Positions 35,725 through 44,922 of a stretch of 64,000 nucleotides of DNA are shown here, one piece after another; positions within the stretch are counted from its first letter, which is position 1; every line of letters begins with the position of its first letter. The notes under the pieces are model-generated. The model was not told the DNA's origin and ran no database searches. It worked only from the letters and a program-made list of their open reading frames with translations. Where the stretch lies: contig CAVQHI010000005.1 in the NCBI GenBank assembly GCA_963712305.1, positions 248,001 through 312,000 on the forward strand. The letters are read 5' to 3'. The DNA is from DATFNI01 sp963712305 (GTDB lineage Bacteria; Bacteroidota; Rhodothermia; Balneolales; DATFMH01). Both the position numbers and the translations under genes were made by a program.

Positions 35725-38667
35725 TCAAAAGTGAGCGCGAATACCGAAGAAGATATTTCGTGCTGCTCCGTAGATAGCAGTACCGTCATTCAGGATAAGC
35801 CGCGACCCTGGATTATGGCTTTCCTGGAACCGAACAGGTCCCGAAGGTGTATTGCTTTCGTAGGCTACGATGTTGTATCGGTTGGTTATATTAGTTGCAT
35901 CCAGATAGACATCGAACCCAATTGATTTGTTGATTATGAATCTCTTCTCAACACGGGCATCGAGCCGGTAATTTGACGGTGCCGTAAGCAATGATCTGTC
36001 GCGGGGATCCACACCTATTGAAGGCGGATACAGGAACCCGCTTTCAAACGTACCCACTATACCAATGTTGATATCATATGGTAACCCACCCAGGGCTCGA
36101 AGTACGACCCGATGTGTACGATCATATCCACCGGTAAGGGTTGAAGTTCCCCCGGTAACACGCTGTGGGAAATACTCGAAGTTTTTTACGTTATCGAACG
36201 GCAGTTGTCCTATCTGATTCGGATCTCCGATAAAATTATTCACGTTCTGACCCGTGATACGAGATTCTTCAAGAGAAGAATAGGTATAAGACGCTGTCAA
36301 TCCGAAACTAACATCTTTCGTAAACCTGATCGCCTGACGGCGAAGCACGACTTCAATACCTCTTACATCAGCGTATCCAAATGAAGTCTGGAAGCTATGA
36401 ACCGTTCCAACCAATTGGGTTTGTCCGGGTAATTCTCTGTCTTCAGCAGACAGGGTAGCCCTGCTATAGTTTTGAATGCTTCTCATGTAGGCATTCACAT
36501 CCAGGCCCCAGCCTGCCAGGAATTCCCACTGGATACCCAATTCATAGTTGTTTGAAATGATCGGTTTCTGAGCCGGATCCTGATAGGTGAAGAATCGGCT
36601 GTTTGAGTTGTTACCGTCGTAGTGATCATAGAGAATGCTATACGGTATTAGTTGCGCTGAACGATTGTAGGAGAAGTACATAGAAGCCGTTGTACTGATC
36701 GGGTGAGACACGCCGATGCTTGGATTCCAGAATACATCAACCGGTATCTTTTTACCACGGTCGAAGTAGTTCCGTGCTAATTTACGGCCCTGTACCGTTA
36801 TGGTATCACGTACGAACGGGTGGAAATAATCCTTAATCTGGCTCATGTCCCTGTTAACCAACTGGACACGCATACCAAGATTCACGATGAGTCCGGCATA
36901 TTCCATCCTGTCGGATGCATAAAATGCCATGTCCCATGGATGACGCTGCCAGTTTGAAGGAATATAGGGTTCGTCCATCCCGTTAAGGGTGTATCCCAGT
37001 CCATCCACTCCATAAAACTGGTTGTAATTGTAGGTCTGAGATTTAAAAGACATCCCAGCCTGTATATAATGATTCTCAAATAACTGATTGGAATAATCAG
37101 CCTTGATCACATTAGAGTAGCTGCTTCTTGTTTCGGAATATGGGACAGGATTAGCAAGTTTGTACCTGGTTCCGTCCGGAAGCAGAATACCTGTATCGGT
37201 GTTTGGATCGGAAATCGATGTATAAAACATTTTTGAACGATCCGTACCATTACCGATATACTTGTTAATCACGGCTGAGTCGGCAAGGTTGATAAACTTG
37301 CCATGTTCATTAATCCCGGTAAATCCATTACCATTATTATCCGGGTAACCATACTCTATTTTATTGAATGTGCGATACACCTGTAAGGTAAAAAACGATT
37401 TGGGCGATATGACTTCAGTCAATTTAAGAGAAGCAGCATAACTCCCTCCCTTGTTTTGAGCTACACCCTGGAGATAGAATCTCCAAAAGTCACTGTAAGA
37501 AGTATTGGCCCAACCGCCAAAGAGACCTTTATCCTCTATCATCCCAAGCGCTTCTATCTTGGTATTCTTAGAAAGAGAATAGGTTGTTTTAAACAATCCA
37601 CTCATTCTCTTTGAATAATCATTGGGAGCATATCCGTGATCCACAAACATCCGACCGTTGAACATAAAGTTCCAGTCTTTCGTAATCGATCCGCCCAACG
37701 AAAGTCTCAGATCCTGTGTTGGTTTGTTACCCGCTGTGTATTCACCCGATTTCCAGGTGTAATACTGTGCTTTGGGATCATCGTTTTGTTGGTATAGATC
37801 TTTTTCCTGATTGTAGGCAGTGATATCAGCTTTTGAATAGAACGCAAGCGAATCGGGTCCTGGTCGCATCGTGCTTGGCGAAATGCGGTATGATGCTGTA
37901 CCAGTAATCGCTCCACGCATATTTTGCAGTGTCACATCAACCACACCACCTGTAGCCGAAGGATAAGCGGACGATGTAGCCCCGGTATTCAGGGATGCTT
38001 GCGATATTGCATTCGGATCGAGATCAAAAATACTCGAATTTTGAGCCGAAGCATGTCGGTTCGTGTTGTGATAGGTTAAGCCACCATAGTTACTTTGCGC
38101 TGTTGCATAGTAATCATCACTTATGTCGATACCATCGACAAGTGTTTTCGTTTCATAACGTTTACTACCCCTCACAAATCCCTTATACGAGTTGCCCGTC
38201 GTAGCAACCACATCTTGCAGACTTGTAACAGGTAAAGATTTTATCTCTTCATTTGTTATCAACGCTCGCGATGATGTTTGGTTCGGGTCTACGACCGGAC
38301 GCTGTGCCTCAACCGTCACTTCCTGTCCCTGAATGGTCTCCTGGGGTAGGTCGACATTGAGTGTTGTAGTACGATTACCGGTGATCAGAACATTCTCGAT
38401 TATCTTTGTCGTAAAACCGACAGATGATATGCGAATGGTGTAGGTACCTGGCGTTATTCCGATAACGACATAACGCCCGTCGGCATCTGAGGCGGCACCG
38501 GTGGTCGTGCCTTGCAAAAGCACAGTTGCACCAGGAATTGGTGATTTTGAATTGGTTTCAGTAATTGTTCCTGACAACTTCCCTGATTGAGCGAACGCAG
38601 CGTATGGAAGCGTTACCAAAAATAGAAGTGTCAAAACAATTAAATACCTCGTAGCATTGTGAATCAT
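35725..38667 (-). CDS. TonB-dependent outer-membrane receptor
   Basis: A 980-residue receptor with signal peptide 1-26. A carboxypeptidase-regulatory-like domain (about 30-110, G-K-L-S-G-T-I-T-E then P-G-A-T-V-L-L-Q-G-T) precedes the plug (about 115-240, with S-L-Q-D-V-V-A-T-T and VDGIDISDDYYA). A long barrel rich in aromatic strands follows, ending in I-F-F-G-I-R-A-H-F with terminal Phe. This is the SusC/CirA-like type used for large nutrients, here without a SusD. First gene of an operon with the T9SS-domain protein and the PorV-like barrel. Two tandem operator-like sites lie 264-299 bases upstream. Confidence 0.92.
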   Translation of the reverse strand: MIHNATRYLIVLTLLFLVTLPYAAFAQSGKLSGTITETNSKSPIPGATVLLQGTTTGAASDADGRYVVIGITPGTYTIRISSVGFTTKIIENVLITGNRTTTLNVDLPQETIQGQEVTVEAQRPVVDPNQTSSRALITNEEIKSLPVTSLQDVVATTGNSYKGFVRGSKRYETKTLVDGIDISDDYYATAQSNYGGLTYHNTNRHASAQNSSIFDLDPNAISQASLNTGATSSAYPSATGGVVDVTLQNMRGAITGTASYRISPSTMRPGPDSLAFYSKADITAYNQEKDLYQQNDDPKAQYYTWKSGEYTAGNKPTQDLRLSLGGSITKDWNFMFNGRMFVDHGYAPNDYSKRMSGLFKTTYSLSKNTKIEALGMIEDKGLFGGWANTSYSDFWRFYLQGVAQNKGGSYAASLKLTEVISPKSFFTLQVYRTFNKIEYGYPDNNGNGFTGINEHGKFINLADSAVINKYIGNGTDRSKMFYTSISDPNTDTGILLPDGTRYKLANPVPYSETRSSYSNVIKADYSNQLFENHYIQAGMSFKSQTYNYNQFYGVDGLGYTLNGMDEPYIPSNWQRHPWDMAFYASDRMEYAGLIVNLGMRVQLVNRDMSQIKDYFHPFVRDTITVQGRKLARNYFDRGKKIPVDVFWNPSIGVSHPISTTASMYFSYNRSAQLIPYSILYDHYDGNNSNSRFFTYQDPAQKPIISNNYELGIQWEFLAGWGLDVNAYMRSIQNYSRATLSAEDRELPGQTQLVGTVHSFQTSFGYADVRGIEVVLRRQAIRFTKDVSFGLTASYTYSSLEESRITGQNVNNFIGDPNQIGQLPFDNVKNFEYFPQRVTGGTSTLTGGYDRTHRVVLRALGGLPYDINIGIVGTFESGFLYPPSIGVDPRDRSLLTAPSNYRLDARVEKRFIINKSIGFDVYLDATNITNRYNIVAYESNTPSGPVRFQESHNPGSRLILNDGTAIYGAARNIFFGIRAHF

Positions 38668-39350
38668 TATACTCCTCCAGGCTAGTGAAATTTAACAATG
38701 CAATTGTCTATTTATTTAATAAACATATACCTAGATCCCTGCTTTACTCGAGCATGTACCCTAACAGGCAGGAATCCTTTACTATCATACCCTGTCACTT
38801 CAATAAAGAATAACTACTAATTTGCGACCGGACTAAAATCACATTACCTAACTAAAAAACGACATTCCGATGGTCTTTTGACCCTCAGCAATGTCCCCAT
38901 TTGCATAGTTTAAGCCGCCGCAAAAGTTAGTTATTGAACAAATGTTCTTTAATGAACTTTTGTTATATTCATATTTAAAATAAAAAATCACTTTGTCAAT
39001 CTTTAATTGCAGATAATTTTATGAATCTTGAAAATTATCTGTAAGCAGGTGTGAAGTGGCTCTTTAGATTGGAATACAAAAGGTTAGGAATTGAAAAAAG
39101 CTCTTATGACTTGTTGTTTTATATACGATCAGAAACATCAGTTGATTCAAAAAAGATTCCAATTGAATCTTTTTATCGCATTTTAATCATCGGGTTGTGG
39201 TGATCCGGAGTCGCATAAGTAATATGCTATTAGTATCACCAATACCGGATTAAAAGTTTGACACGCTAAAAGGTGACATATATCCTCCGTATCCAGAATA
39301 GTACGGTTTTTAGAAAAATAGAAATGAAAACTTAATGTTCTATCAATATC
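38668..39350. other. Divergent intergenic region with tandem operator sites
   Basis: This 683-base gap separates the TonB-receptor gene (leftward) from the 768-residue protein gene (rightward). It holds the tandem operator at 38931-38966 and otherwise AT-rich sequence. No open reading frame worth calling and no RNA gene is seen. Confidence 0.6.
38931..38966. promoter_or_regulatory. Tandem operator: TTATTGAACAAATGTTCT plus a degenerate copy
   Basis: TTATTGAACAAATGTTCT (38931-38948) is repeated base for base at 50050-50067, another divergent promoter. It holds the inverted repeat GAACA-N2-TGTTC. Directly next to it, 38949-38966 reads TTAATGAACTTTTGTTAT, identical at 13 of 18 positions. This looks like a binding site for a dimeric regulator of the locus. 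Confidence 0.6.
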
Positions 39351-41657
39351 ATGATTTCCAGCAACTTAAGAAACAAATTTCTACCGATTAAAAAAATTTA
39401 CTATAACACCGATGGGTTTCCGGTAGAAAAAACATCGGCAGAATTTCTCAGCCAGGCCTTAAATGCTTCAATTCATACAATCGAAGAATCAGAGACCCAA
39501 ATCGACGGACTCCGTGTTGATGTACACAAAAAAGGGCAGCCTCTCAATAGTGTAATTGCAACTGCAAATGCCAACTCCTGGATATGGATACACATAAATG
39601 ATGACGGAACAGGAGAGTTGGTAGCCTCTCAACCTTCTCTCCTATATTCTGGAACACAGTTGCTTATCAATGGCCTCTCCGAGGATCAATACAGTCATCT
39701 CAAAAAAGGGCTTTTGCTTGAAGTTGCATTCGACTGGAATCGTCCCCTTTATGATTACACCCTGGCACAGTCATGGAGATCGACCAGAAAGTTTAATGAT
39801 GAAGAAGTCATTCGTTACCTTGCTGAATGCGGATTCACGCACCTGGAGGTAAATGCACTTTCAACTCATGTCCCGCTCGAACCCGGTGTTCCTCATGAGT
39901 ACTATAGCCAGTTTTATACCTACTGCGCCGACTTAACACAGTTTATCGATAGCAAGCTAATCCGGGGTGTTTATCCCAGCGAATATCTGCAGGCCAACCT
40001 TAACCGGCTTAAACACCTTGCCGCACTGGGCCGCAAATACGGATTAAAACCAGGGATGCTCGCATTCACTCCCCGATCACTTCCAGAGATCGTATTTCAA
40101 AAATATCCGACACTTCGGGGAGCCAGGATCGACCACCCGATGCGTTCTCATATGCCCCGCTATACCCTGGCGCAAGACCATCCGGCCTCACGTGCTCATT
40201 ACCGTGAGCTTATGCAAAATCTGATGCGCGAAGTCCCGGATCTGGATTACTTATCTGTGTGGACTAATGATAGTGGCGCAGGTTTTGAGTACACTTCCTC
40301 ATTGTATGTTGGACGAAATGGCGGACCATATATGATCAGGGAATGGCGAAGCCACGAGAAGATAGCAGAGGCCGCCGGTAACAGTGCCATACGATGGTTA
40401 AAGCTGATGCGCGACAGTGCTGCGGAAATCAATCCCGATTTCACCGTTAGCTTACGCGTGGAACCCTTCAAAGTGGAACATGACACTATTATAAAAGGAA
40501 TGGGAAATGGTCTGACTGTGGAGGCTCCGTCCCTGTTAGTCAGGGGTTATGAACTGCCCTACGAACATAACAGATATCCGGAACAGAAGAGTGTGGCCGG
40601 GACCATTCACCATACCGAACTGGATCCTTCCGAGAAAGAAAAACTCCAGGAATTCCGGAGCAAGGGATTCGAACCTATTCTCAATTATTCTCCGGCATCC
40701 GGATACAATGTTGAACCACTGCTCGGCCTGCCTTTTCCCCGTATGCTATACAAGAAGCTTGTGAATATGAAGGAAAATGGATTCAAGCGAATCAGCGCAT
40801 TTGGAGGGCTTTTAAATACTTCTCAAACCCCCTATTGGCCAAATCCTGAAGTGATTAAACTGGTACAGCTGAATTCTGAACAACCGCTTGATGAATACCT
40901 GCTTCAGATAGCTCAAAGATGGGCCGGGGAGAAAGATGCTCAGTCGCTTGTCGATTTGTGGAATGAAACGGATCGAATCGTATCCTGGCTGCCTGTAGTC
41001 CCATTATATTCCAATTTTGGATTTGTATGGCTCCGAACATGGGTCAGGCCAATCGTTCCCGATATTGAGGCTGTACCTAAAGAAGATCGACTGTATTATG
41101 AGAGATTTATGGTAAGCACTCCAAACAATCCTTCCATAAACGATCTCGGACGCGACGTTCTGTTTGAACTCATCTCCGAAGAAAACGGGCGTTTGATGGT
41201 GGAACAGTTCGATGACAACGTGCTCAAACCGCTTAATGACTTGATTGATAAAACACGTTCTCTAGGGGAAACGGCCGAAGGTCAGACTCGCAGTGTGTTT
41301 ATAGATCTTTACGAACGCCTGCGTGCATTCAAATGCTGGTCGCGAACCCAGCGTAATACCTGCGCTTGGGTTGCCGGCGTATATGGTTACCTGCGTTCGG
41401 AAGACGACACTGAGAAAAAGACATTCAGAGGGTATTTATCGGATATGGTTTCAGATGAATTGGAAAACGCCCGCGACCTGCTGGATCTTTGGGAAACAGC
41501 TACAACCGAGTTCATGCCAATCTCCGGCGTAGGTGAAACCAGTTACCTATATGGTGAAAATTTAGGCGAGCTAATCAAACACAAAATCGACCTAATGCAG
41601 AAGTATGGCGACCGAGAACCGAATATCGATCGCGATATCCTATGGAGACTTGATTAA
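39351..41657 (+). CDS. Unrecognised glycosidase-like protein, 768 residues
   Basis: A cytoplasmic protein (no signal peptide). Residues about 10-125 look like an alpha/beta domain such as precedes the catalytic barrel in GH20, GH67 or GH84 enzymes. Residues about 135-500 look like a TIM barrel, with repeated hydrophobic strands, YLSVWTNDSGAGFEYTSS near 297-314 and S-L-R-V-E-P-F-K near 365-372, and N-Y-S-P-A-S-G-Y-N. The rest is helical. I cannot name a family. Candidate acidic residues are Asp304 and Glu309 in the WTNDSGAGFEY stretch. Read divergently from the TonB receptor; cupin and dehydrogenase genes follow beyond a terminator. Confidence 0.7.
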   Translation: MISSNLRNKFLPIKKIYYNTDGFPVEKTSAEFLSQALNASIHTIEESETQIDGLRVDVHKKGQPLNSVIATANANSWIWIHINDDGTGELVASQPSLLYSGTQLLINGLSEDQYSHLKKGLLLEVAFDWNRPLYDYTLAQSWRSTRKFNDEEVIRYLAECGFTHLEVNALSTHVPLEPGVPHEYYSQFYTYCADLTQFIDSKLIRGVYPSEYLQANLNRLKHLAALGRKYGLKPGMLAFTPRSLPEIVFQKYPTLRGARIDHPMRSHMPRYTLAQDHPASRAHYRELMQNLMREVPDLDYLSVWTNDSGAGFEYTSSLYVGRNGGPYMIREWRSHEKIAEAAGNSAIRWLKLMRDSAAEINPDFTVSLRVEPFKVEHDTIIKGMGNGLTVEAPSLLVRGYELPYEHNRYPEQKSVAGTIHHTELDPSEKEKLQEFRSKGFEPILNYSPASGYNVEPLLGLPFPRMLYKKLVNMKENGFKRISAFGGLLNTSQTPYWPNPEVIKLVQLNSEQPLDEYLLQIAQRWAGEKDAQSLVDLWNETDRIVSWLPVVPLYSNFGFVWLRTWVRPIVPDIEAVPKEDRLYYERFMVSTPNNPSINDLGRDVLFELISEENGRLMVEQFDDNVLKPLNDLIDKTRSLGETAEGQTRSVFIDLYERLRAFKCWSRTQRNTCAWVAGVYGYLRSEDDTEKKTFRGYLSDMVSDELENARDLLDLWETATTEFMPISGVGETSYLYGENLGELIKHKIDLMQKYGDREPNIDRDILWRLD

Positions 41658-41682
41658 TGCAAGTAGGACGCTAATCGCTTAA

Positions 41683-41724
41683 TGAGATGCTGCATGTTAT
41701 TATGCAGTATCTCACATTTTCTTT
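41683..41724 (+). terminator. Terminator after the 768-residue gene
   Basis: 13-bp stem TGAGATGCTGCAT (41683-41695) and ATGCAGTATCTCA (41702-41714), one G-U pair, 6-nt loop, then CATTTTCTTT. Confidence 0.75.
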
Positions 41725-41767
41725 GATTCCAGAAAAGAAATAGAAATTCTAAATCCGTCTTTTACTT

Positions 41768-42211
41768 ATGAAAATTGCAGATCTGAATACGATCGAAGGC
41801 AGCCGATACCCGGCCCGACGCCTCACTCAGGGCATGGTTGGCCATAACAAACCGATCCTGGCCGAGCATTTTTGCATGGGTCATGTTACCCTTGATCCTA
41901 AAGGTGGTCAGGTTCCCTGGCATAATCATATGAATGAAGAGGTCTATTTTATCATCGAAGGAAAAGGAGAGATTTGCCTGGGTACGGAACGCCGGGAGAT
42001 CCATACAGGGCAGATGGTATATATACCACCTAATGAATTCCACCAGCTAACCAATATTGGTGATTCGCCTCTTCGTATGATGTATTGTTATGCACCTGCC
42101 GGTGATGTTGAACACTGGAAACAGGAACTGGCTGGCACACTTCCCAAAGCGGGTGTCGATGCGCCGCCACTACCCGATGGCGCCTGGCCGCAGTGCACGG
42201 ATAAGCCATAA
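41768..42211 (+). CDS. Cupin-domain protein
   Basis: A 147-residue single cupin barrel with metal ligands His52, His54 and Glu58 in PWHNHMNEEVYFIIEG and His92 in NEFHQL. Small cupins isomerise sugars or uronates, oxidise small molecules or sense ligands. The gene lies 51 bases before a Gfo/Idh gene, and the pair probably forms one transcript in sugar or uronate metabolism. Exact reaction unknown. Confidence 0.82.
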   Translation: MKIADLNTIEGSRYPARRLTQGMVGHNKPILAEHFCMGHVTLDPKGGQVPWHNHMNEEVYFIIEGKGEICLGTERREIHTGQMVYIPPNEFHQLTNIGDSPLRMMYCYAPAGDVEHWKQELAGTLPKAGVDAPPLPDGAWPQCTDKP

Positions 42212-42262
42212 CAGTAATCAGTAATCAAAAATTGACGCTAACATATTCGGATCTATAATCTT

Positions 42263-43423
42263 ATGTCAGATATCAAGACGCACTCGGTTGGGATCATCAT
42301 GAACGGCGTCACCGGCCGTATGGGTACCAATCAACATCTTATTCGTTCAATCAAGGCCATCATTGATCAGGGCGGTGTCCGGATCAATGATTCAGAGGTA
42401 ATCATGCCTGATCCCCTTTTGGTTGGAAGAAACGAGGCAAAACTCGCTAATCTTGCCAGGACGACCGGTATCAAACGATGGAGTACTAATCTCGATGAAA
42501 CCCTGGCTGATCCACACAACATCATATATTTTGATTCACAGTTAACAAATCTAAGGGCCGCCGCTGTAAACAAGGCTATCGATGCCGGCAAGCATATCTA
42601 CTGTGAAAAACCGACGGGTACTACGTTTGAGGAGGCATATAATCTCTATTTGAATGCGAAAATGGCCGGTGTAAAGCACGGAGTGGTCCAGGATAAACTG
42701 TGGCTCCCGGGTCTCTTAAAATTGAAAACGTTGAAGGACAGCGGCTTCTTCGGAAAAATACTGTCTGTGCGTGGTGAGTTTGGTTACTGGGTTTTTGATG
42801 GTTCGACGATACCTGCTCAACGGCCGTCATGGAACTATCGAAAAGAGGATGGCGGCGGTATCATCATCGATATGCTTTGCCACTGGCGTTATGTGCTTGA
42901 CAACTTATTTGGCAATGTAAAGGCGGTATCGTGTCTTGGCGCCACCCATATCGACAAAAGGGTTGATGAATCGGGTAATACGTATACGTGTACTGCTGAT
43001 GACTCGGCTTATGCAACTTTCGAACTGGAGGATGGTATCGTGGCCCATTTCAACTCATCCTGGGCTGTTCGCGTTCGCAGAGATGATCTCTTGACGATAC
43101 AGGTTGACGGAACCAAAGGTTCAGCAGTGGCTGGTCTGCGTGATTGCGTGGTTCAGTCAGAAGCCACAACCCCCATGCCTGTCTGGAATCCCGATATCGA
43201 CAGCCCTATTGATTTCTGGGATGGATGGGAAAAAGTCCCCACCCGCAAACCATTTGACAACGCCTTCAAACAACAATGGGAGCTTTTCCTGCGCCATGTT
43301 GTGAAAGATGAACCTTTTCCATGGGATTTACTGGAAGGAGCTAAAGGAGTACAGCTCGCCGAAAAAGGCCTCGAATCCTGGGAGAAAAGAGTCTGGGTCC
43401 CCGTTGAAAAACTTGAACGTTAG
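42263..43423 (+). CDS. Gfo/Idh/MocA-family oxidoreductase, second copy
   Basis: A 386-residue dehydrogenase with a Rossmann start that reads IMNGVTGRMGTNQHL, an unusual dinucleotide loop that recalls dihydrodipicolinate reductase, then the typical family segment AGKHIYCEKPTGTTFEEAY. The C-terminal domain is the family's substrate sheet (F-N-S-S-W-A-V-R-V-R). Not closely similar to the copy at 25260 by eye. Follows the cupin; a repeat element and a terminator lie downstream. Confidence 0.85.
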   Translation: MSDIKTHSVGIIMNGVTGRMGTNQHLIRSIKAIIDQGGVRINDSEVIMPDPLLVGRNEAKLANLARTTGIKRWSTNLDETLADPHNIIYFDSQLTNLRAAAVNKAIDAGKHIYCEKPTGTTFEEAYNLYLNAKMAGVKHGVVQDKLWLPGLLKLKTLKDSGFFGKILSVRGEFGYWVFDGSTIPAQRPSWNYRKEDGGGIIIDMLCHWRYVLDNLFGNVKAVSCLGATHIDKRVDESGNTYTCTADDSAYATFELEDGIVAHFNSSWAVRVRRDDLLTIQVDGTKGSAVAGLRDCVVQSEATTPMPVWNPDIDSPIDFWDGWEKVPTRKPFDNAFKQQWELFLRHVVKDEPFPWDLLEGAKGVQLAEKGLESWEKRVWVPVEKLER

Positions 43424-43432
43424 ATTCATAGT

Positions 43433-43875
43433 TAACCTGAGCTCGGGATAAGACGGATCACACTCAAAGTAACCCTACAACTTTCATTTTCCCGAAACAT
43501 CGGAACCGAGAAATCTAACCTGCCTCAAAATGCCAGCAAAAGTATCAGTAAATGCCATGTGAGCAACTTGCCTTTACTTCAAGGCGCACACGTGAGTTCG
43601 AGATTCGCATTGGAGGAAATCGTTAAAAACGATTCGATTTAGATTCCTTGACTCATAGCACCCGGATTAATCCGGGTGTTAGAGAGAATCCCCTAAAACA
43701 TGAACCGTTTTAACGGTTTATGCTGGTCCGAATATACGCCTGTATGTGCGAAATCAGCATTTGAGCAGGCTTATCTTATCTCGAACTCACGCCATAGATT
43801 CCTACCCGATAGATCGGGAGAATGACAGCGTGAGTATCTGGTAACACGACTTTTCCTTATCCCGAGCTCAGGTTA
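43433..43875. mobile_element. 443-bp non-coding element with perfect 20-bp terminal inverted repeats
   Basis: Left end TAACCTGAGCTCGGGATAAG (43433-43452) and its exact reverse complement at 43856-43875. No gene is inside. A stacked-palindrome unit (43591-43791) is nested within. No clear target-site duplication is seen, so a MITE-like origin is inferred, not proved. Confidence 0.6.
43591..43791. repeat. Stacked-palindrome repeat, copy 1
   Basis: Bounded by CGTGAGTTCGAGAT (43591-43604) and its exact reverse complement (43778-43791). Inside are three short palindromes: AATCGTT-AAA-AACGATT (43618-43634), CACCCGGATTAATCCGGGTG (43659-43678) and AACCGTTTTAACGGTT (43703-43718). A second copy with the same order lies at 63674-63838. 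Confidence 0.75.
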
Positions 43876-43881
43876 GTTATT

Positions 43882-43915
43882 AAAAAGGAGACTTCAAACG
43901 AGGCCTCCTTTTTTT
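43882..43915. terminator. Terminator beyond the repeat element
   Basis: AAAAAGGAG (43882-43890), 14-nt loop, CTCCTTTTT (43905-43913), then more T. It is placed to end the cupin-dehydrogenase transcript after it crosses the repeat. Confidence 0.7.
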
Positions 43916-44439
43916 ACTGCGAATGTACTCGATCTATCTTGTCAGAATCGCGGATTATCAGGATTGGTGGTTAAAGGCTAAAAACACTGATATCCGGAGA
44001 ACCCTATTTTGATCATTTCTTCTGTTAGGATAATTGCTTTCAACAGAACATCCGTTATCAGATATTTCTGAACGTACTGATACATCGTTTGCCAACTCCG
44101 TCCAATCAGGGACAGGGTATCGGTAGAAACGCCAATATAAACCGGTATTCTCGTGCCGTCGGTACGTAATATCGGTGTTCTTTTATGCATTTTCGATATG
44201 CTGTACCTGACGGCACAGGTTGTTTTTTTGCTCTTTGATCCTACCCATTTCTGGTCCCTCCGGGACGTGAACTCCTGTTACCCTGAATCCAGCCAGATTC
44301 TCATTTTCGAAAGAGGTACAGGACTTGTTTTCTAACGGAAGGGATTAAAAGCTGACAGGTAAATGAAAGACGATTTTTCCCTGAAGAAAAAAATTAATCC
44401 GACAATATTGATTCAACATTCCCAATTTCCCCATCTTCC
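43916..44439. other. Intergenic stretch without a supported gene
   Basis: This 524-base stretch lies between the terminator and the 160-residue membrane protein stop. It has short open frames on both strands (for example 43978-44190 minus), but none shows a ribosome-binding site, a family motif or a link to a neighbour. It may hold a decayed gene. Confidence 0.4.
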
Positions 44440-44922
44440 TTAAGAAAACATCAGAAATGTGATAACGCTTGACACATAACCCGCCAGGCCGATAACGAGC
44501 AAGCTCAATTCCCACATGTATAAGCGTGTTTTCTGATTCCGGTACCGGATAATGTCCGACAATATTTTATGTGGCTCGTCTTCCTTAAACTGCGTGATCC
44601 AACGAATGCGTAAACCACCTGTTAAGAGCACAATAACGGCGGCCAGTACAAAACTGATTCCCAGGGCGATTGAATATCTGGCAAAAGTATTAGTCTGCGC
44701 GATTTTTGGACCGGAAAACCCGGTGATGGTCAATGCCAGCGTTGCCAGGGTCAATAATAATTGGGAACGGGCCTGGATAACATCGAACTGATGACGGATC
44801 ACATCCAGGCATTTGGACAAATCCGATCCACCACCGTAAATATGAAGCAGGTTGTCCGCTTCTTCGTCCGCAGAGACTTCCTTTTGGTGACGAACATATT
44901 CATTTCCTTTACTTCTTACCAT
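44440..44922 (-). CDS. Small integral membrane protein of unknown function
   Basis: A 160-residue protein: charged cytoplasmic start (1-50), then three hydrophobic helices (about 56-76, 84-105, 136-158) separated by a polar loop with R-I-R-W-I-T-Q-F-K-E-D-E. The segment before helix 1 (C-L-D-V-I-R-H-Q-F-D-V-I-Q-A-R-S) is predicted helical. Its start overlaps the GH47 stop by 7 bases, so it is the last gene of the SDR-GH88-isomerase-GH47 operon. I recognise no family with confidence. Confidence 0.7.
   Translation of the reverse strand: MVRSKGNEYVRHQKEVSADEEADNLLHIYGGGSDLSKCLDVIRHQFDVIQARSQLLLTLATLALTITGFSGPKIAQTNTFARYSIALGISFVLAAVIVLLTGGLRIRWITQFKEDEPHKILSDIIRYRNQKTRLYMWELSLLVIGLAGYVSSVITFLMFS

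Noticed and set aside
39334..39341. AATGTTCT half-site just upstream of the 768-residue gene start
   Set aside because: Only 8 bases match the operator; expected by chance in AT-rich sequence.
43591..43791. CRISPR-like repeat array
   Set aside because: The short palindromes differ from one another and are not evenly spaced repeats; no cas genes.
43978..44190. 70-codon minus-strand open frame in the gap after the repeat element
   Set aside because: No ribosome-binding site and no recognisable domain; overlaps another open frame on the other strand. Possibly decayed sequence.
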